The translations under genes and the position numbers were made by a program. A stretch of DNA of 35,122 nucleotides from Stutzerimonas stutzeri (GTDB taxonomy: Bacteria; Pseudomonadota; Gammaproteobacteria; Pseudomonadales; Pseudomonadaceae): the NCBI RefSeq assembly GCF_024448895.1, contig NZ_JAMOIC010000030.1, positions 1 to 35,122 on the forward strand, given 5' to 3'. The notes beneath the pieces were generated by a model. The model did not search any database, had not been told where the DNA came from, and worked only from the letters and a program-made list of their open reading frames with translations. How positions within the stretch are numbered: the first letter of the stretch is position 1; every line of letters begins with the position of its first letter. Below, piece by piece: positions 18,731-27,727 of the stretch.

Positions 18731-19369
18731 TCAGATGTCCTTCTGCTTGGTGCCGAAGATCTTATCTCCCGCATCGCCCAGACCGGGCATGATGTAGCCA
18801 TTCTCGTCCAGCCGATCGTCGATCGAGGCGGTATAGATGATGACGTCAGGGTGGGCGCTCTCCACTGCGGCGATGCCTTCCGGCGCCGCAACCAGCACAA
18901 GGGCACGTATTTCCTTGCAGCCCGCCTTCTTCAGCATGTCGATCGCAGCGACCATGGAACCTCCCGTGGCCAGCATCGGGTCGATGATCATGGCCAGTCG
19001 TTGGTCGAGGTCATCGACCAGGCGTTCGAGATAGGTATGCGCCTGTAGCGTTTCCTCATTCCGTGCGATGCCGACCGCACTGACCTTGGCGCCTGGAATC
19101 AGGCTGAGGACGCCATCGAGCATGCCGATGCCTGCACGAAGGATTGGCACTACGGTGATCTTTTTGCCGGAAATCTTCTCGACCTGGACGGGGCCGCACC
19201 AACCATCGATGCTGTAGCTTTCCAACGGCAGATCACGCGTCGCTTCGTACGTCAGGATCGATCCCACCTCCTGCGCTAGTTCGCGGAAGTTCTTGGTGCT
19301 GATATCGGCACGGCGCATCAGCCCAAGTTTGTGGCGAATAAGCGGGTGGCGGATCTCTCGAATGGTCAT
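18731..19369 (-). CDS. upp: Uracil phosphoribosyltransferase
   Basis: 212 aa. It converts uracil and PRPP to UMP in pyrimidine salvage. The PRPP loop is [11 protein letters not shown] (about 133-143) and the uracil-binding end is [22 protein letters not shown] lies seven bases before the ATG. It is the first gene of upp-uraA and is divergent from hpt across 176 bp. Confidence 0.97.
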   Translation of the reverse strand: MTIREIRHPLIRHKLGLMRRADISTKNFRELAQEVGSILTYEATRDLPLESYSIDGWCGPVQVEKISGKKITVVPILRAGIGMLDGVLSLIPGAKVSAVGIARNEETLQAHTYLERLVDDLDQRLAMIIDPMLATGGSMVAAIDMLKKAGCKEIRALVLVAAPEGIAAVESAHPDVIIYTASIDDRLDENGYIMPGLGDAGDKIFGTKQKDI

Positions 19370-19545
19370 GGCTGGCTCCGGCGGGCAAATAAACCGGCGT
19401 AGATTAATGCATCAAGGTGTTAGCGGCTATTGATGTGTCAGGCAGGGGTTGCCCTCGTCGGGGTCGCATCGGTATTGTCCCGCCCCTTAAATTTACGGGC
19501 AGCCGATCGGGCTGCTCCGATCTCATCACTTTTTGGAGCATCGCC

Positions 19546-20103
19546 ATGTCCGCCGATCTTGCACACGTACGCCAGATCATGGCTGAAGCCGATTGCCTTT
19601 ACGCCGAAGCAGAGGTGGAAACCGCAATCGATGCGGTGGCCGCGAAAATCAACGCCGAATTGGCTGACCGAAACCCTGTGGTGTTCTGTGTCATGAACGG
19701 GGGGCTGATTTTCTCAGGCAAGCTGGTTCCGAAACTGAACTTTCCACTTGAGCTTTCCTATTTGCATGCGACGCGGTACCGGAACGAGACCAGTGGTGGC
19801 GAACTGTTCTGGAAAGCCAAACCGGAAATTTCGTTCATGGATCGGGATGTGCTGATCATCGATGACATTCTCGATGAAGGGCATACCCTCGGGGCAATCA
19901 TCGATTTTTGCCGCCATGCCGGTGCCGCCGCTGTGCATACAGCCGTACTGGTCGACAAGGATCATGAGCGCAAGGCTCGCCCTGACCTGAAGGCCGATTA
20001 CGTCGGGCTCAGCTGCGTTGACCGTTACGTATTCGGTTACGGCATGGATTACAAAGGCTACTGGCGTAACGCACCCGGCATCTATGCTGTGAAGGGCATG
20101 TAG
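19546..20103 (+). CDS. hpt: Hypoxanthine-guanine phosphoribosyltransferase
   Basis: 185 aa from the ATG at 19546, with GGAG seven bases upstream; the frame runs further up without a ribosome site. It salvages hypoxanthine and guanine with PRPP. The PRPP loop is VLIIDDILDEGHTLG (about 103-117); the purine-binding end is LSCVDRYVFGYGMDYKGYWR. It belongs to the longer Pseudomonas-type HGPRT group and is divergent from upp-uraA. Confidence 0.93.
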   Translation: MSADLAHVRQIMAEADCLYAEAEVETAIDAVAAKINAELADRNPVVFCVMNGGLIFSGKLVPKLNFPLELSYLHATRYRNETSGGELFWKAKPEISFMDRDVLIIDDILDEGHTLGAIIDFCRHAGAAAVHTAVLVDKDHERKARPDLKADYVGLSCVDRYVFGYGMDYKGYWRNAPGIYAVKGM

Positions 20104-20684
20104 AAACCCTCGGTTGCCAAGCCGCCCAGCCGCCTAGCGAGTTGCTGGGTGGCGTCATGCGCAGTGAAACGGCAAGCCTTTGCCGATGTTGCGCATTTCA
20201 GCGGTGCGGGAAGTAAGTTTTGCTCCCGTTCAGTCCTCATTTACCGGTTGCGGAACCCGTGCCTTGGCCCAGCGCTGGGTAATGGTTCCTTTGCTGACTG
20301 TTTCGTTTCGCCTCATGCATTCTGCTTCGGTAACGCTTGCGACCTTTTGGGCTGAAGCAGAGCGTCGTGTCTAAAAGTTTTCATGCCCTTCCTCTCACGC
20401 CTGTGCTCAAGAAATATCAGGCTGAGGGCGACTGGAAGGGGCGAATTCAGCAAACAGGGTCTCAGGTGCTCTACATCGGGAGTTGCGAGAAGGTTGCTTG
20501 CAGCTAAGCTCTCGGATAGCTTCGCTAGCGCCTGCAATGAAATCAGGCGGGGAGCCTTTGCAGGCCAACGGTGGCAAGGCTGTTCATACTTAAGGATTAC
20601 AAAACAAATCAAACCTTAGTGCGCTTAACCCCCTGCTGCCGTGTGGTTAGGGTGAGCGTACTTCGAACCAACCAGGAGCGCCTC
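20104..20684. other. 581-bp non-coding region upstream of the DUF1302 gene
   Basis: It holds a hairpin just after hpt (GCCGCCCAGC at 20121-20130 with GCTGGGTGGC at 20144-20153, one wobble pair, no T run), then about 500 bp without a convincing gene. Small frames here have no ribosome sites or recognisable protein sequence. I found no clear sigma-54 or sigma-70 promoter. GGAG precedes the DUF1302 start. The length suggests a regulatory region or long leader for the outer-membrane protein gene. Confidence 0.6.
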
Positions 20685-22490
20685 ATGACAAAAACAACAA
20701 GGCAAGGAATCTTCCAGCCCAAGACTCTGGCCCTCGCGGTCGCGTTGGGCACCGCCGCACCGGCTTATGCCGTCAACTTCAATATCGGGGAAGTCGAAGG
20801 TCAGTTCGACTCCTCCATGTCTATCGGCGCCAGCTGGTCTACAACCGATCGGGATATGGATCTGGTGGGGATCAACAATGGCGGTACCGGATATACCCAG
20901 ACCGGTGATGATGGGCGTCTGAACTTCAAAAAAGGTGAGACCTTTTCCAAGATTTTCAAAGGTGTGCATGATCTCGAATTGCGGTATCGCGACAGCGGCG
21001 CATTCATTCGTGGCAAATACTGGTATGACTTCGAACTGAAGGATGAAAACCGGCTGTTCAAAGACATCAGTGATAGCAACCGTAAAGAAGCAGCCCAGTC
21101 TTCAGGCGCTCAAATCCTTGATGCCTTTCTCTACCATAACTATTACGTAGGCGATCTCCCAGGTACTGTACGAGTGGGCCGGCAGGTCGTTAGTTGGGGC
21201 GAGAGTACTTTTATCGGTAACTCGATTAACTCGATCAATCCACTGGACGCCGCGGCGTTTCGCCGTCCGGGAGCAGAAATCAAAGAAGGACTGATACCGG
21301 TAAACATGCTTTATGTATCGCAGAGCGTTAGCGATCGTTTGAGTATGGAGGCGTTTTATCAGCTCGAATGGGACCAGACCATCGTTGATAACTGCGGAAC
21401 GTTTTTTGGGTCGGATGTTGTACAGGACGGCTGTGACAACAACTACCACGTGGGTAACCCGGCAATCCAGCCGCTACAACCAATTGCCGCGGCTTTTGGT
21501 CAAGGCTTCGACGTAACCTCTGAAGGCGTCGTAATGCCTCGCGGTGGTGACCGCGACGCGCGCGACTCCGGCCAGTTCGGTCTGGCATTGCGTTGGCTTG
21601 GAGACGCAACGGAATACGGCGCCTACTTCATGAACTACCATAGCCGCACGCCGATCGTGAGCACCCAGTCAGCCGGTCTCGGGACTGCTGCTGCTCTTCC
21701 TGGAATAATCGGTACGGCTAATGGACTTGCTCCGGGATCAGGGCCAGGTCTCGCTCAGAGCGTCATGCTGGGCCGAGGACAGTACTATCTCGAGTACCCA
21801 GAAGATATCCGGCTGTATGGTCTTAGCTTCTCGACCACACTTCCTACCGGGACCGCTTGGTCCGGTGAAGTGAGCTATCGTCCTAATGCTCCAGTTCAGA
21901 TCAACACAACCGACGTGACGCGCGCGGTACTAAACCCGATCGCTCCAGGGATTTCTCCTGTTGCCAGTTCTTTCGGTGCGGACAATCGCGGCTATAACCG
22001 TAAAGAAATCACTCAGATTCAAACTACTTTCACCCACTTCTTCGACCAGGTATTGGGGGCTGGCCGTGTAACAGTCGTAGGTGAGGTTGGCTACGCCCAC
22101 GTTGGTGCCTTGGAAAGCACCAGCGAACTGCGCTACGGTCGTGATTCTATTTACGGCACGCCAGATGATGCCGGCCAGTTGGCGGCTTACGGCAATGACG
22201 GCTTCGTAACCGCTAACTCCTGGGGCTATCGCCTTCGCGCATTGGCTGACTACAGCAACGTGTTTGCAGGTGTGAACCTTACGCCCAACGTTTCCTTCTC
22301 TCATGACGTCGACGGATATGGTCCGAACGGTTTGTTCAACGAAGGCTCGAAGGCTATCAGCGTGGGTGTCGACGCTGTTTACCAGAACGCATACACCGCC
22401 AGCCTTTCGTATACCGATTTCTTCGGTGGCGACTACAACACGCTGGTCGATCGTGACTTTCTCGCTCTTAGCGTAGGCGTGAACTTCTAA
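20685..22490 (+). CDS. DUF1302-family outer-membrane protein
   Basis: 601 aa from the ATG at 20685 (AGGAG upstream); the open frame begins earlier at 20571 without support. A signal peptide of 29 residues ends APAYA. The mature protein is rich in Gly, Asn and aromatic residues in alternating beta patterns, with a C-terminal phenylalanine (SVGVNF), as expected for an outer-membrane beta barrel of the DUF1302 family. These proteins are typically paired with DUF1329 proteins in pseudomonads and have been linked by gene context to hydrophobic ester or polymer use, but no function is proven here. A DUF1329 gene follows after 106 bp. Confidence 0.85.
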   Translation: MTKTTRQGIFQPKTLALAVALGTAAPAYAVNFNIGEVEGQFDSSMSIGASWSTTDRDMDLVGINNGGTGYTQTGDDGRLNFKKGETFSKIFKGVHDLELRYRDSGAFIRGKYWYDFELKDENRLFKDISDSNRKEAAQSSGAQILDAFLYHNYYVGDLPGTVRVGRQVVSWGESTFIGNSINSINPLDAAAFRRPGAEIKEGLIPVNMLYVSQSVSDRLSMEAFYQLEWDQTIVDNCGTFFGSDVVQDGCDNNYHVGNPAIQPLQPIAAAFGQGFDVTSEGVVMPRGGDRDARDSGQFGLALRWLGDATEYGAYFMNYHSRTPIVSTQSAGLGTAAALPGIIGTANGLAPGSGPGLAQSVMLGRGQYYLEYPEDIRLYGLSFSTTLPTGTAWSGEVSYRPNAPVQINTTDVTRAVLNPIAPGISPVASSFGADNRGYNRKEITQIQTTFTHFFDQVLGAGRVTVVGEVGYAHVGALESTSELRYGRDSIYGTPDDAGQLAAYGNDGFVTANSWGYRLRALADYSNVFAGVNLTPNVSFSHDVDGYGPNGLFNEGSKAISVGVDAVYQNAYTASLSYTDFFGGDYNTLVDRDFLALSVGVNF

Positions 22491-22596
22491 GGAGGCATCA
22501 AAGGTATCGTCGTGCGGGGCTCTACAGGGCTCCGCCTGGCGTCAGGCTGCATGCAAGGCCTCCGGCCAAAACAAGATCAAGAGGAACTGGAAACGT

Positions 22597-23958
22597 ATGA
22601 AAACAACAAGAAAACTATTCAGTGTCTTGGCCTTCTCTCTGCTGGCGAGCAGCGTGATGGCTGCCGTATCACCAGAGGAAGCCGCCAAGCTGGGTAATGA
22701 GCTGACCCCATTGGGTGCCGAGAAGGCAGGTAACGCCGATGGAACCATTCCAGCGTGGACTGGCGGTTTGAGCACCGATGCCGCGCCGTTGAATAACGGG
22801 CATCTGACCAATCCCTTCAAGAATGAACAGCCAGAGTTCGTGATCACCGCTCAGAACGTTGATCAATACAAGGACAAGCTGACAGCGGGCCAGCAGGCCA
22901 TGTTCAAACGCTATCCGGAAACCTACAAGATTCGTGTGTTTCCAACCCATCGTTCCGCAGCCGTGCCCGACCGGATCTATGAAGCGGCCAAGAAAAGCGC
23001 TTCCAATACCGAGCTGGTGGACGGCGGTAACGGAATCGCCAACTTCTCTGACAGCCGCTACTACGCCTTCCCGATTCCCAAGACCGGTCTGGAAGTCGTC
23101 TGGAACCATATCACCCGCTATCGCGGAGGCAACGTACGCCGCAACATCGTGCAAGCGACCCCGCAGACCAATGGCAACTACACCCTGGTGCACTTCGAGG
23201 ACGAGGTGGCATTTCCTAGTGACATGACCGATCTGGACGCAGAGCGCGCCAAGAACGCGCTGCTGTTCTTCAAGCAGCGTGTGACCGCTCCGTCGCGTTT
23301 GGCGGGCAACGTTCTGCTGGTTCATGACTCGCTGGATCAGGTGAAGGAGCCACGGCAGGCCTGGATTTACAACGCCGGCCAGCGTCGCGTTCGACGTGCG
23401 CCCCAGGTGGCCTACGACGGTCCTGGCACTGCAGCAGACGGCATGCGTACCACCGATAACTTCGACATGTTCAGCGGCGCGCCTGATCGCTACGACTGGA
23501 AGCTGGTGGGCAAGAAGGAGCTTTACATCCCTTACAACAGCTACGAGATCAATTCCAGCGAAGCGAAATACAGCGATATCCTGAAAGCCGGTCACGTCAA
23601 CCAGGATCTGGCACGTTACGAGCTGCATCGTGTATGGGAAATCGAAGCCACTCTGAAGAATGGCGAGCGGAATATTTATGCCAAGCGGCGTTTCTTCGTC
23701 GACGAGGACACCTGGCAGATTGTTCAGTCCGAGCTTTATGACGGACGCGGTCAGCTTTGGCGTGTCGGTGAGGCGCACCTGTTGCAGTACTACCAGCATC
23801 AGGTCCCGGCTTATGCCTTCGAGGCTCTCTACGACGTGATTTCCGGTCGCTATATCGCGATCGGCATGAGCAATGAAGAGAAAGCACACGAGTTTGGCTA
23901 TAAAGCATCGGCACGAGACTTCACGCCCGCCGCGCTTCGTAATGCCGGGGTGCGTTGA
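22597..23958 (+). CDS. DUF1329-family exported protein
   Basis: 453 aa with a signal peptide of about 22 residues (LLASSVMA). AAGAGGAAC precedes the ATG. The family fold is described as related to LolA/LolB-type lipid-binding half-barrels, so a role in moving hydrophobic material or lipoproteins to the outer membrane is plausible. Typical segments are AAKLGNELTPLGAEKAGNADGTIPAWTG (split: AAKLGNELTPLGAEK, then GTIPAWTGG) and VYNAGQRRVRRAPQVAYDGP-like sequence near 252-270. It is the second gene of the DUF1302-DUF1329 unit and is closed by a strong terminator. Confidence 0.88.
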   Translation: MKTTRKLFSVLAFSLLASSVMAAVSPEEAAKLGNELTPLGAEKAGNADGTIPAWTGGLSTDAAPLNNGHLTNPFKNEQPEFVITAQNVDQYKDKLTAGQQAMFKRYPETYKIRVFPTHRSAAVPDRIYEAAKKSASNTELVDGGNGIANFSDSRYYAFPIPKTGLEVVWNHITRYRGGNVRRNIVQATPQTNGNYTLVHFEDEVAFPSDMTDLDAERAKNALLFFKQRVTAPSRLAGNVLLVHDSLDQVKEPRQAWIYNAGQRRVRRAPQVAYDGPGTAADGMRTTDNFDMFSGAPDRYDWKLVGKKELYIPYNSYEINSSEAKYSDILKAGHVNQDLARYELHRVWEIEATLKNGERNIYAKRRFFVDEDTWQIVQSELYDGRGQLWRVGEAHLLQYYQHQVPAYAFEALYDVISGRYIAIGMSNEEKAHEFGYKASARDFTPAALRNAGVR

Positions 23959-23982
23959 TCGAGTGGCATTTGAAAGATGAAT

Positions 23983-24010
23983 AAGGCGGCCAGTTGGCCG
24001 CCTTTTTATT
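23983..24010 (+). terminator. Intrinsic terminator after the DUF1302-DUF1329 operon
   Basis: AAGGCGGCCA and TGGCCGCCTT pair perfectly over 10 bp around a two-base centre, followed by TTTATTT. It lies 24 bp past the DUF1329 stop and separates the pair from the LuxR-type regulator. Confidence 0.93.
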
Positions 24011-24222
24011 TCCGGTGTGACCGAGGGTGTTACTTTTTAGCCGTGGAAGTTGTGCGGCATCAAGCCGCAGAAATGGATCTCCAGCGATTCGACAAAAGAG
24101 CAGCAATCGTGCAGGTTATTAAGGCGCACCGCCGCGATAATCGGTTCGAGCTCCGGAGTGGGCCTGATATCGGCGTTGATCGCATTCCTCAATGGACTGA
24201 TACGAATAAGAGAAACCTCGCT

Positions 24223-26844
24223 ATGTCCGTACGCTTCAACCCTGGTGCCCTCAGCACAGAAGCCGCCGCGCAGGTTCAAGTTGCGACTATTCCACGTCTT
24301 CCACCTCTTCATGTTCCAAGGCCACGGCTCGTCAACGCACTGCTTGAGGCTCGCTGTCGGCTGCGCCTGATCTGCGCGCCTGCAGGTTTTGGAAAAAGCG
24401 TGTTGATGAATGAATGCGCTCGACTGGTGCCTGGCGACACCCATCTCGTCTGGCTCGATTTGGGTGGGAGACCTATCACGGCTGAGTCGCTCTATGTTCA
24501 GCTCTGCAAGGTCCTTCACTGCGCGGCTTCGGCAAGTGGTGATGTCCAGCAGGATCTCGTGACGCTGCTGGATGAGTTCCCGCGCCCGTTGTGGATCATG
24601 CTGGACGATTATCCGCGGGAGACTAGCGTTCAATTCGATGCCTGCCTTGACCTGCTTCTTGAGCGGGGGCCTGAGTCCGTGAGCTGGTGGGTCAGCAGTC
24701 GACGACAACCCGCGTGGAAATTGCCCAGACTTTTACTTCAGGGCGATCTTTATGAGCTGGAAGCCGAGGCGCTGGCACTGACCGGCACAGAGCTAAGGCA
24801 GCTGCTACGCGCGCACCGTTTGGAGCTGGTGGAAGACACTTTTAAACAACTGTTGACCGGCACTGAGGGTTGGCTGGCCGGGGTTAGCTTGTTGTTGTTA
24901 AGCGCTGACGAACAGGCCGTCCGTGAGCGTCTGGTCGCTGGAACGCCACTACTACGCGATTACGTGCAGAAAGAGGTCTTGGAGGGGCAGAGCGAAGAGG
25001 TTCGCCGAGCGCTGTTCACCCTGGCGCGAATGCCTCGATTCTCGACCAAGCTGTGCGAGCACATCCTTGACGGCATCGGCGCCGACATTCTCGATGTTTT
25101 GAAAACTTTCCAACTATTCATTCGCCAGATCGACAACTGCGGAGAGTGGTTCCGCCTGTGGCGGCCGCTCGCACTTATGCTGCAGCGGATGCCTGAAGCT
25201 GTGTCGCCTACCCAGACGCACTTGCGCGCATGCCAATGGTTTGCCAATCGCGGTGAAATGAGAGAGGCGGTAGAGCACGCGCTTTGGGCCGGACAGCCGG
25301 AAGTGGCTGCGAACTTTCTGCAGCGTTACGGTCAGGAGCAGTTGCTCATCGGTGACAACGTCTCGCATTTCATGAAGTGGCGAAGCGAGCTGCCGCAGGA
25401 TCTTTTCAACAGTACGACTCGGCTGATCGTCCTGCACGGCTGGGCATTGATCATTTCCGCTCGTCTCGACGAAGTGGATGATTGTCTCGCCGACCTGGCG
25501 AAGTTCTTTCCCCAGCCTGATGCCCGTCGTCAGGCACAGCTGCTGGCCCAGTGGCAGGCGCTGCGAGGCTTCCTTGCGCGGTTGCGTGGTGAGCCTGAGG
25601 CCAGGAGTTACTGTCTGCAGGCTCTTGAAGTTCTATCCGACCACGCCTGGGCACAGCGGGTGCTCTGCTACCAAGCCCTATCACAGCAGGCAATGGCCGA
25701 AAGCCAACTCGAATTGGCCCAGCAGTACAACAGCGAAGGGATGAAGCTTGCGCGCCTCAAAGGCAGCGTGCTGTATGAGGCGATGCTCAACGTTGATCGT
25801 ATTCAGCTGCTCGAAATGACTGGCGAATTCGAAAGAGCCGTTGGGGTGCTGGAGGAATCGCTGCTGGTGCTGCGTGACAATGTTCGGCATAGCCCCATCA
25901 TCGGGCGTTTGAAACTCCTCCAAGGACATCTTCTGGCCTATCAGGGGCTCGACGACGGCGCGCGGGAGGCCTACCAGCAGGGACGGATCGAGACAGAAAC
26001 CTGTGGCGATTCCTATGTGTTCTTTGGCTATGTCGGGCTGGCGGAATTGGCGGCCCGTAATCAGGAAATCCCGACCGCTTATCACTGGCTGCGCGAAGCC
26101 GAGCGTCTGACCCAGTGGCGGCATGTTCCTGAAGCGCGATTCCGCGGCATCCTGCCATTGATTACGGCGGTAACCTGGCTCTATCAGGGGCAGCTCAAAA
26201 AAGCCAAGGCAGGTTTCCTGCAGATTCTGGACCTGTATGACGGCCATACCTTTCTGGCTCCGTCAGGATTCTATGAGCTACTACCGCGGGTGCAGCGTTA
26301 TCTTTCTGTGATCGACATGTTCTCGGGGCGCTGCGTATTGGCGATCGATACGCTGCGTGAGCTGATCGAGCAGAATCTTCGCTCGCAGCGGCTTGGCCTT
26401 GCCTGTGAATGTCGGTTCACACTTGCCGAAGCGCTGCAGCTCGATGGGCAGCACGACGAGGCGGAGCTGGAATTACGCAAAGCGCTCGGTGAGGCTTCGA
26501 GGCAGCATCTGGTCAAGCCTCTGTATGAGTTACAGCACCGTCAATCGCACTGGTTGGGGAAAGTGTTGCCGACTGGCAAAGGGGAAAGTCTGCGGGATCG
26601 GCTGCTGCAGTTCGAGCGGGAACCCGATGAGCTGATCCCTTCAAGTGAAGAGATGATTTTGAGTAATCGCGAGCTTACGGTGCTGAGGCTGATAGCTCAG
26701 GGCTGCTCGAATCAGGAGATTGCCGAACAGCTCTTCATCTCCCTGCACACAGTCAAGACTCACGCGCGTCGCATCAATACCAAGCTGGGCGTGGCTCGGC
26801 GCACTCAGGCAGTGGCTCGAGCCAAGGCACTGGCTTGGCTTTGA
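24223..26844 (+). CDS. MalT-like LuxR-family STAND regulator
   Basis: 873 aa from the ATG at 24223. The frame is open back to 23977, but that extension begins inside the terminator stem. The ribosome site is weak (GAGAAA). Order of domains: NTPase with Walker A APAGFGKS (52-59) and a Walker-B-like LWIMLDDY (about 124-131), a winged-helix region, a long helical TPR-like sensor (about 400-790), and a C-terminal LuxR HTH (about 813-873: NRELTVLRLIAQGCSNQEIA, LFISLHTVKTHARRI). MalT-type proteins sense a small inducer through the helical domain and activate when bound to ATP. It lies beside and downstream of the DUF1302-DUF1329 pair, which it likely controls; the inducer is unknown. Confidence 0.9.
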   Translation: MSVRFNPGALSTEAAAQVQVATIPRLPPLHVPRPRLVNALLEARCRLRLICAPAGFGKSVLMNECARLVPGDTHLVWLDLGGRPITAESLYVQLCKVLHCAASASGDVQQDLVTLLDEFPRPLWIMLDDYPRETSVQFDACLDLLLERGPESVSWWVSSRRQPAWKLPRLLLQGDLYELEAEALALTGTELRQLLRAHRLELVEDTFKQLLTGTEGWLAGVSLLLLSADEQAVRERLVAGTPLLRDYVQKEVLEGQSEEVRRALFTLARMPRFSTKLCEHILDGIGADILDVLKTFQLFIRQIDNCGEWFRLWRPLALMLQRMPEAVSPTQTHLRACQWFANRGEMREAVEHALWAGQPEVAANFLQRYGQEQLLIGDNVSHFMKWRSELPQDLFNSTTRLIVLHGWALIISARLDEVDDCLADLAKFFPQPDARRQAQLLAQWQALRGFLARLRGEPEARSYCLQALEVLSDHAWAQRVLCYQALSQQAMAESQLELAQQYNSEGMKLARLKGSVLYEAMLNVDRIQLLEMTGEFERAVGVLEESLLVLRDNVRHSPIIGRLKLLQGHLLAYQGLDDGAREAYQQGRIETETCGDSYVFFGYVGLAELAARNQEIPTAYHWLREAERLTQWRHVPEARFRGILPLITAVTWLYQGQLKKAKAGFLQILDLYDGHTFLAPSGFYELLPRVQRYLSVIDMFSGRCVLAIDTLRELIEQNLRSQRLGLACECRFTLAEALQLDGQHDEAELELRKALGEASRQHLVKPLYELQHRQSHWLGKVLPTGKGESLRDRLLQFEREPDELIPSSEEMILSNRELTVLRLIAQGCSNQEIAEQLFISLHTVKTHARRINTKLGVARRTQAVARAKALAWL

Positions 26845-26868
26845 GCGGAGCCTGTTCGCAAGCTGACA

Positions 26869-26902
26869 GACGCCCACGGCAGAGGCGCCACACATGGGCG
26901 TC
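26869..26902 (+). terminator. Hairpin downstream of the LuxR-type regulator
   Basis: GACGCCCA (26869-26876) and TGGGCGTC (26895-26902) form an 8-bp perfect stem with an 18-base loop, 25 bp past the stop. No T run follows; function as a terminator is uncertain. Confidence 0.4.
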
Positions 26903-26991
26903 ACGTTCTAGCAGGCAACCGGATTTGTTGTTTTAGTTGGAAGGGCGGTGCGGATCTGACAGCAACAGCCTGCAGGCAGTCAGGCTGGTTT

Positions 26992-27261
26992 TTATTGAGT
27001 GGCAGTGAGCGAATGCTTGGTCAATCGATAAGCGCTGTTCTGATCGCCTCGCTCGATGGCCAGGCTGAACTGCAAGCTGGTGATAAGACGTTCCAGTTGC
27101 TGCTGATCCCGCCACTGACTCGAGCTTATGAATCGCTTGACTGCCACGCCGGTTGCGCCTGTCAACGTAAGCAAAATACTGCCGTCGGGCTTCTCGATGC
27201 TGAAGTTGACGTTGTAGTCGGGCTGAAACACATCGCTGATTTTCTTGAAGGGACTGTCCAT
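26992..27261 (-). CDS. DUF3509-family small protein
   Basis: 89 aa from the ATG at 27261 (MDSPFKKISDVFQPDYNVNF), which has an AGGTAA-like site; an ATG at 27291 lacks one. The sequence matches the Pseudomonas-restricted DUF3509 type: a beta-rich N-terminal half (VNFSIEKPDGSILLTLTG) and a helical end (DQQQLERLITSLQFSLAIE). No signal peptide or catalytic motif. Function unknown. It lies 112 bp downstream of yebG on the same strand and could share its SOS control by read-through. Confidence 0.75.
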   Translation of the reverse strand: MDSPFKKISDVFQPDYNVNFSIEKPDGSILLTLTGATGVAVKRFISSSQWRDQQQLERLITSLQFSLAIERGDQNSAYRLTKHSLTATQ

Positions 27262-27373
27262 GCCGGTTACCTGTTGGATGACTGCATCCAATGGACCGGT
27301 CAGGGATTAACTAGTTTCGCCCGCTGGGTAACTTGCCTGCGGCAAAAGGAAGCAGCCGCCAGGCTCCGAAAAG

Positions 27374-27637
27374 TCATTCAGTGCCATCCAGTGGCGGTAT
27401 TTCAGCCAGCGCTTCGGGGTTGTTTTTGAATGCCCTGGCAAACAGTTCCCGGTGCCGGGCCATGAATATGCCAATGTCATCAGCCTGTTGTTCGCTCAGA
27501 GACGGCGTCGCCTTTTGCAGGGCTAACGCCAGGGCCTCAGCCAACTCAAGCATTTTATCGTGACGATCGGCTTCGGCTTTATCCATGAACAAGCGCTCCA
27601 GGTCCCGGCTGCTGCGGTACACCACTTCGACGGCCAT
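27374..27637 (-). CDS. yebG: SOS-inducible YebG-family protein
   Basis: 87 aa. It begins MAVEVVYRSSRDLERLFMDK with KAEADRHDKMLELAEAL, the YebG pattern (E. coli starts MAVEVKY and has KKEADAYDKMLD). It is a small DNA-damage-induced protein whose biochemical role is unsettled. A perfect LexA box lies 25 bp upstream of the start (27662-27677), confirming SOS control. Slightly shorter than the 96-residue E. coli protein. Confidence 0.88.
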   Translation of the reverse strand: MAVEVVYRSSRDLERLFMDKAEADRHDKMLELAEALALALQKATPSLSEQQADDIGIFMARHRELFARAFKNNPEALAEIPPLDGTE

Positions 27638-27661
27638 CTACCACCTCGGCTCAATTAAATA

Positions 27662-27677
27662 CTGTTTATTCATACAG
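27662..27677. promoter_or_regulatory. LexA (SOS) box upstream of yebG
   Basis: CTGTTTATTCATACAG matches the LexA consensus CTGT-N8-ACAG exactly, with an AT-rich centre. It sits between the yebG start and its probable promoter region, so LexA binding would block transcription until DNA damage. Confidence 0.9.
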
Positions 27678-27727
27678 CTTATGCTTGTTCGCACTCATTG
27701 GGAAAGCCGTACCGCTAAAAATGTGGA

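Noticed and set aside
20290-20310. Sigma-54 promoter in the gap before the DUF1302 gene
   Set aside because: A TGG...TTTGC arrangement is visible, but the GG to GC spacing is three bases too short.
20313-20612. 99-codon minus-strand frame in the gap before the DUF1302 gene
   Set aside because: No ribosome site, unusual composition and no family resemblance; probably chance.
22669-23889. 406-codon minus-strand frame opposite the DUF1329 gene
   Set aside because: Antisense shadow; the DUF1329 frame has a signal peptide, ribosome site and family match.
23977-24222. Extended N-terminus of the LuxR-type regulator
   Set aside because: The extension would start within the terminator hairpin and has no conserved sequence; the ATG at 24223 is followed by typical regulator sequence.
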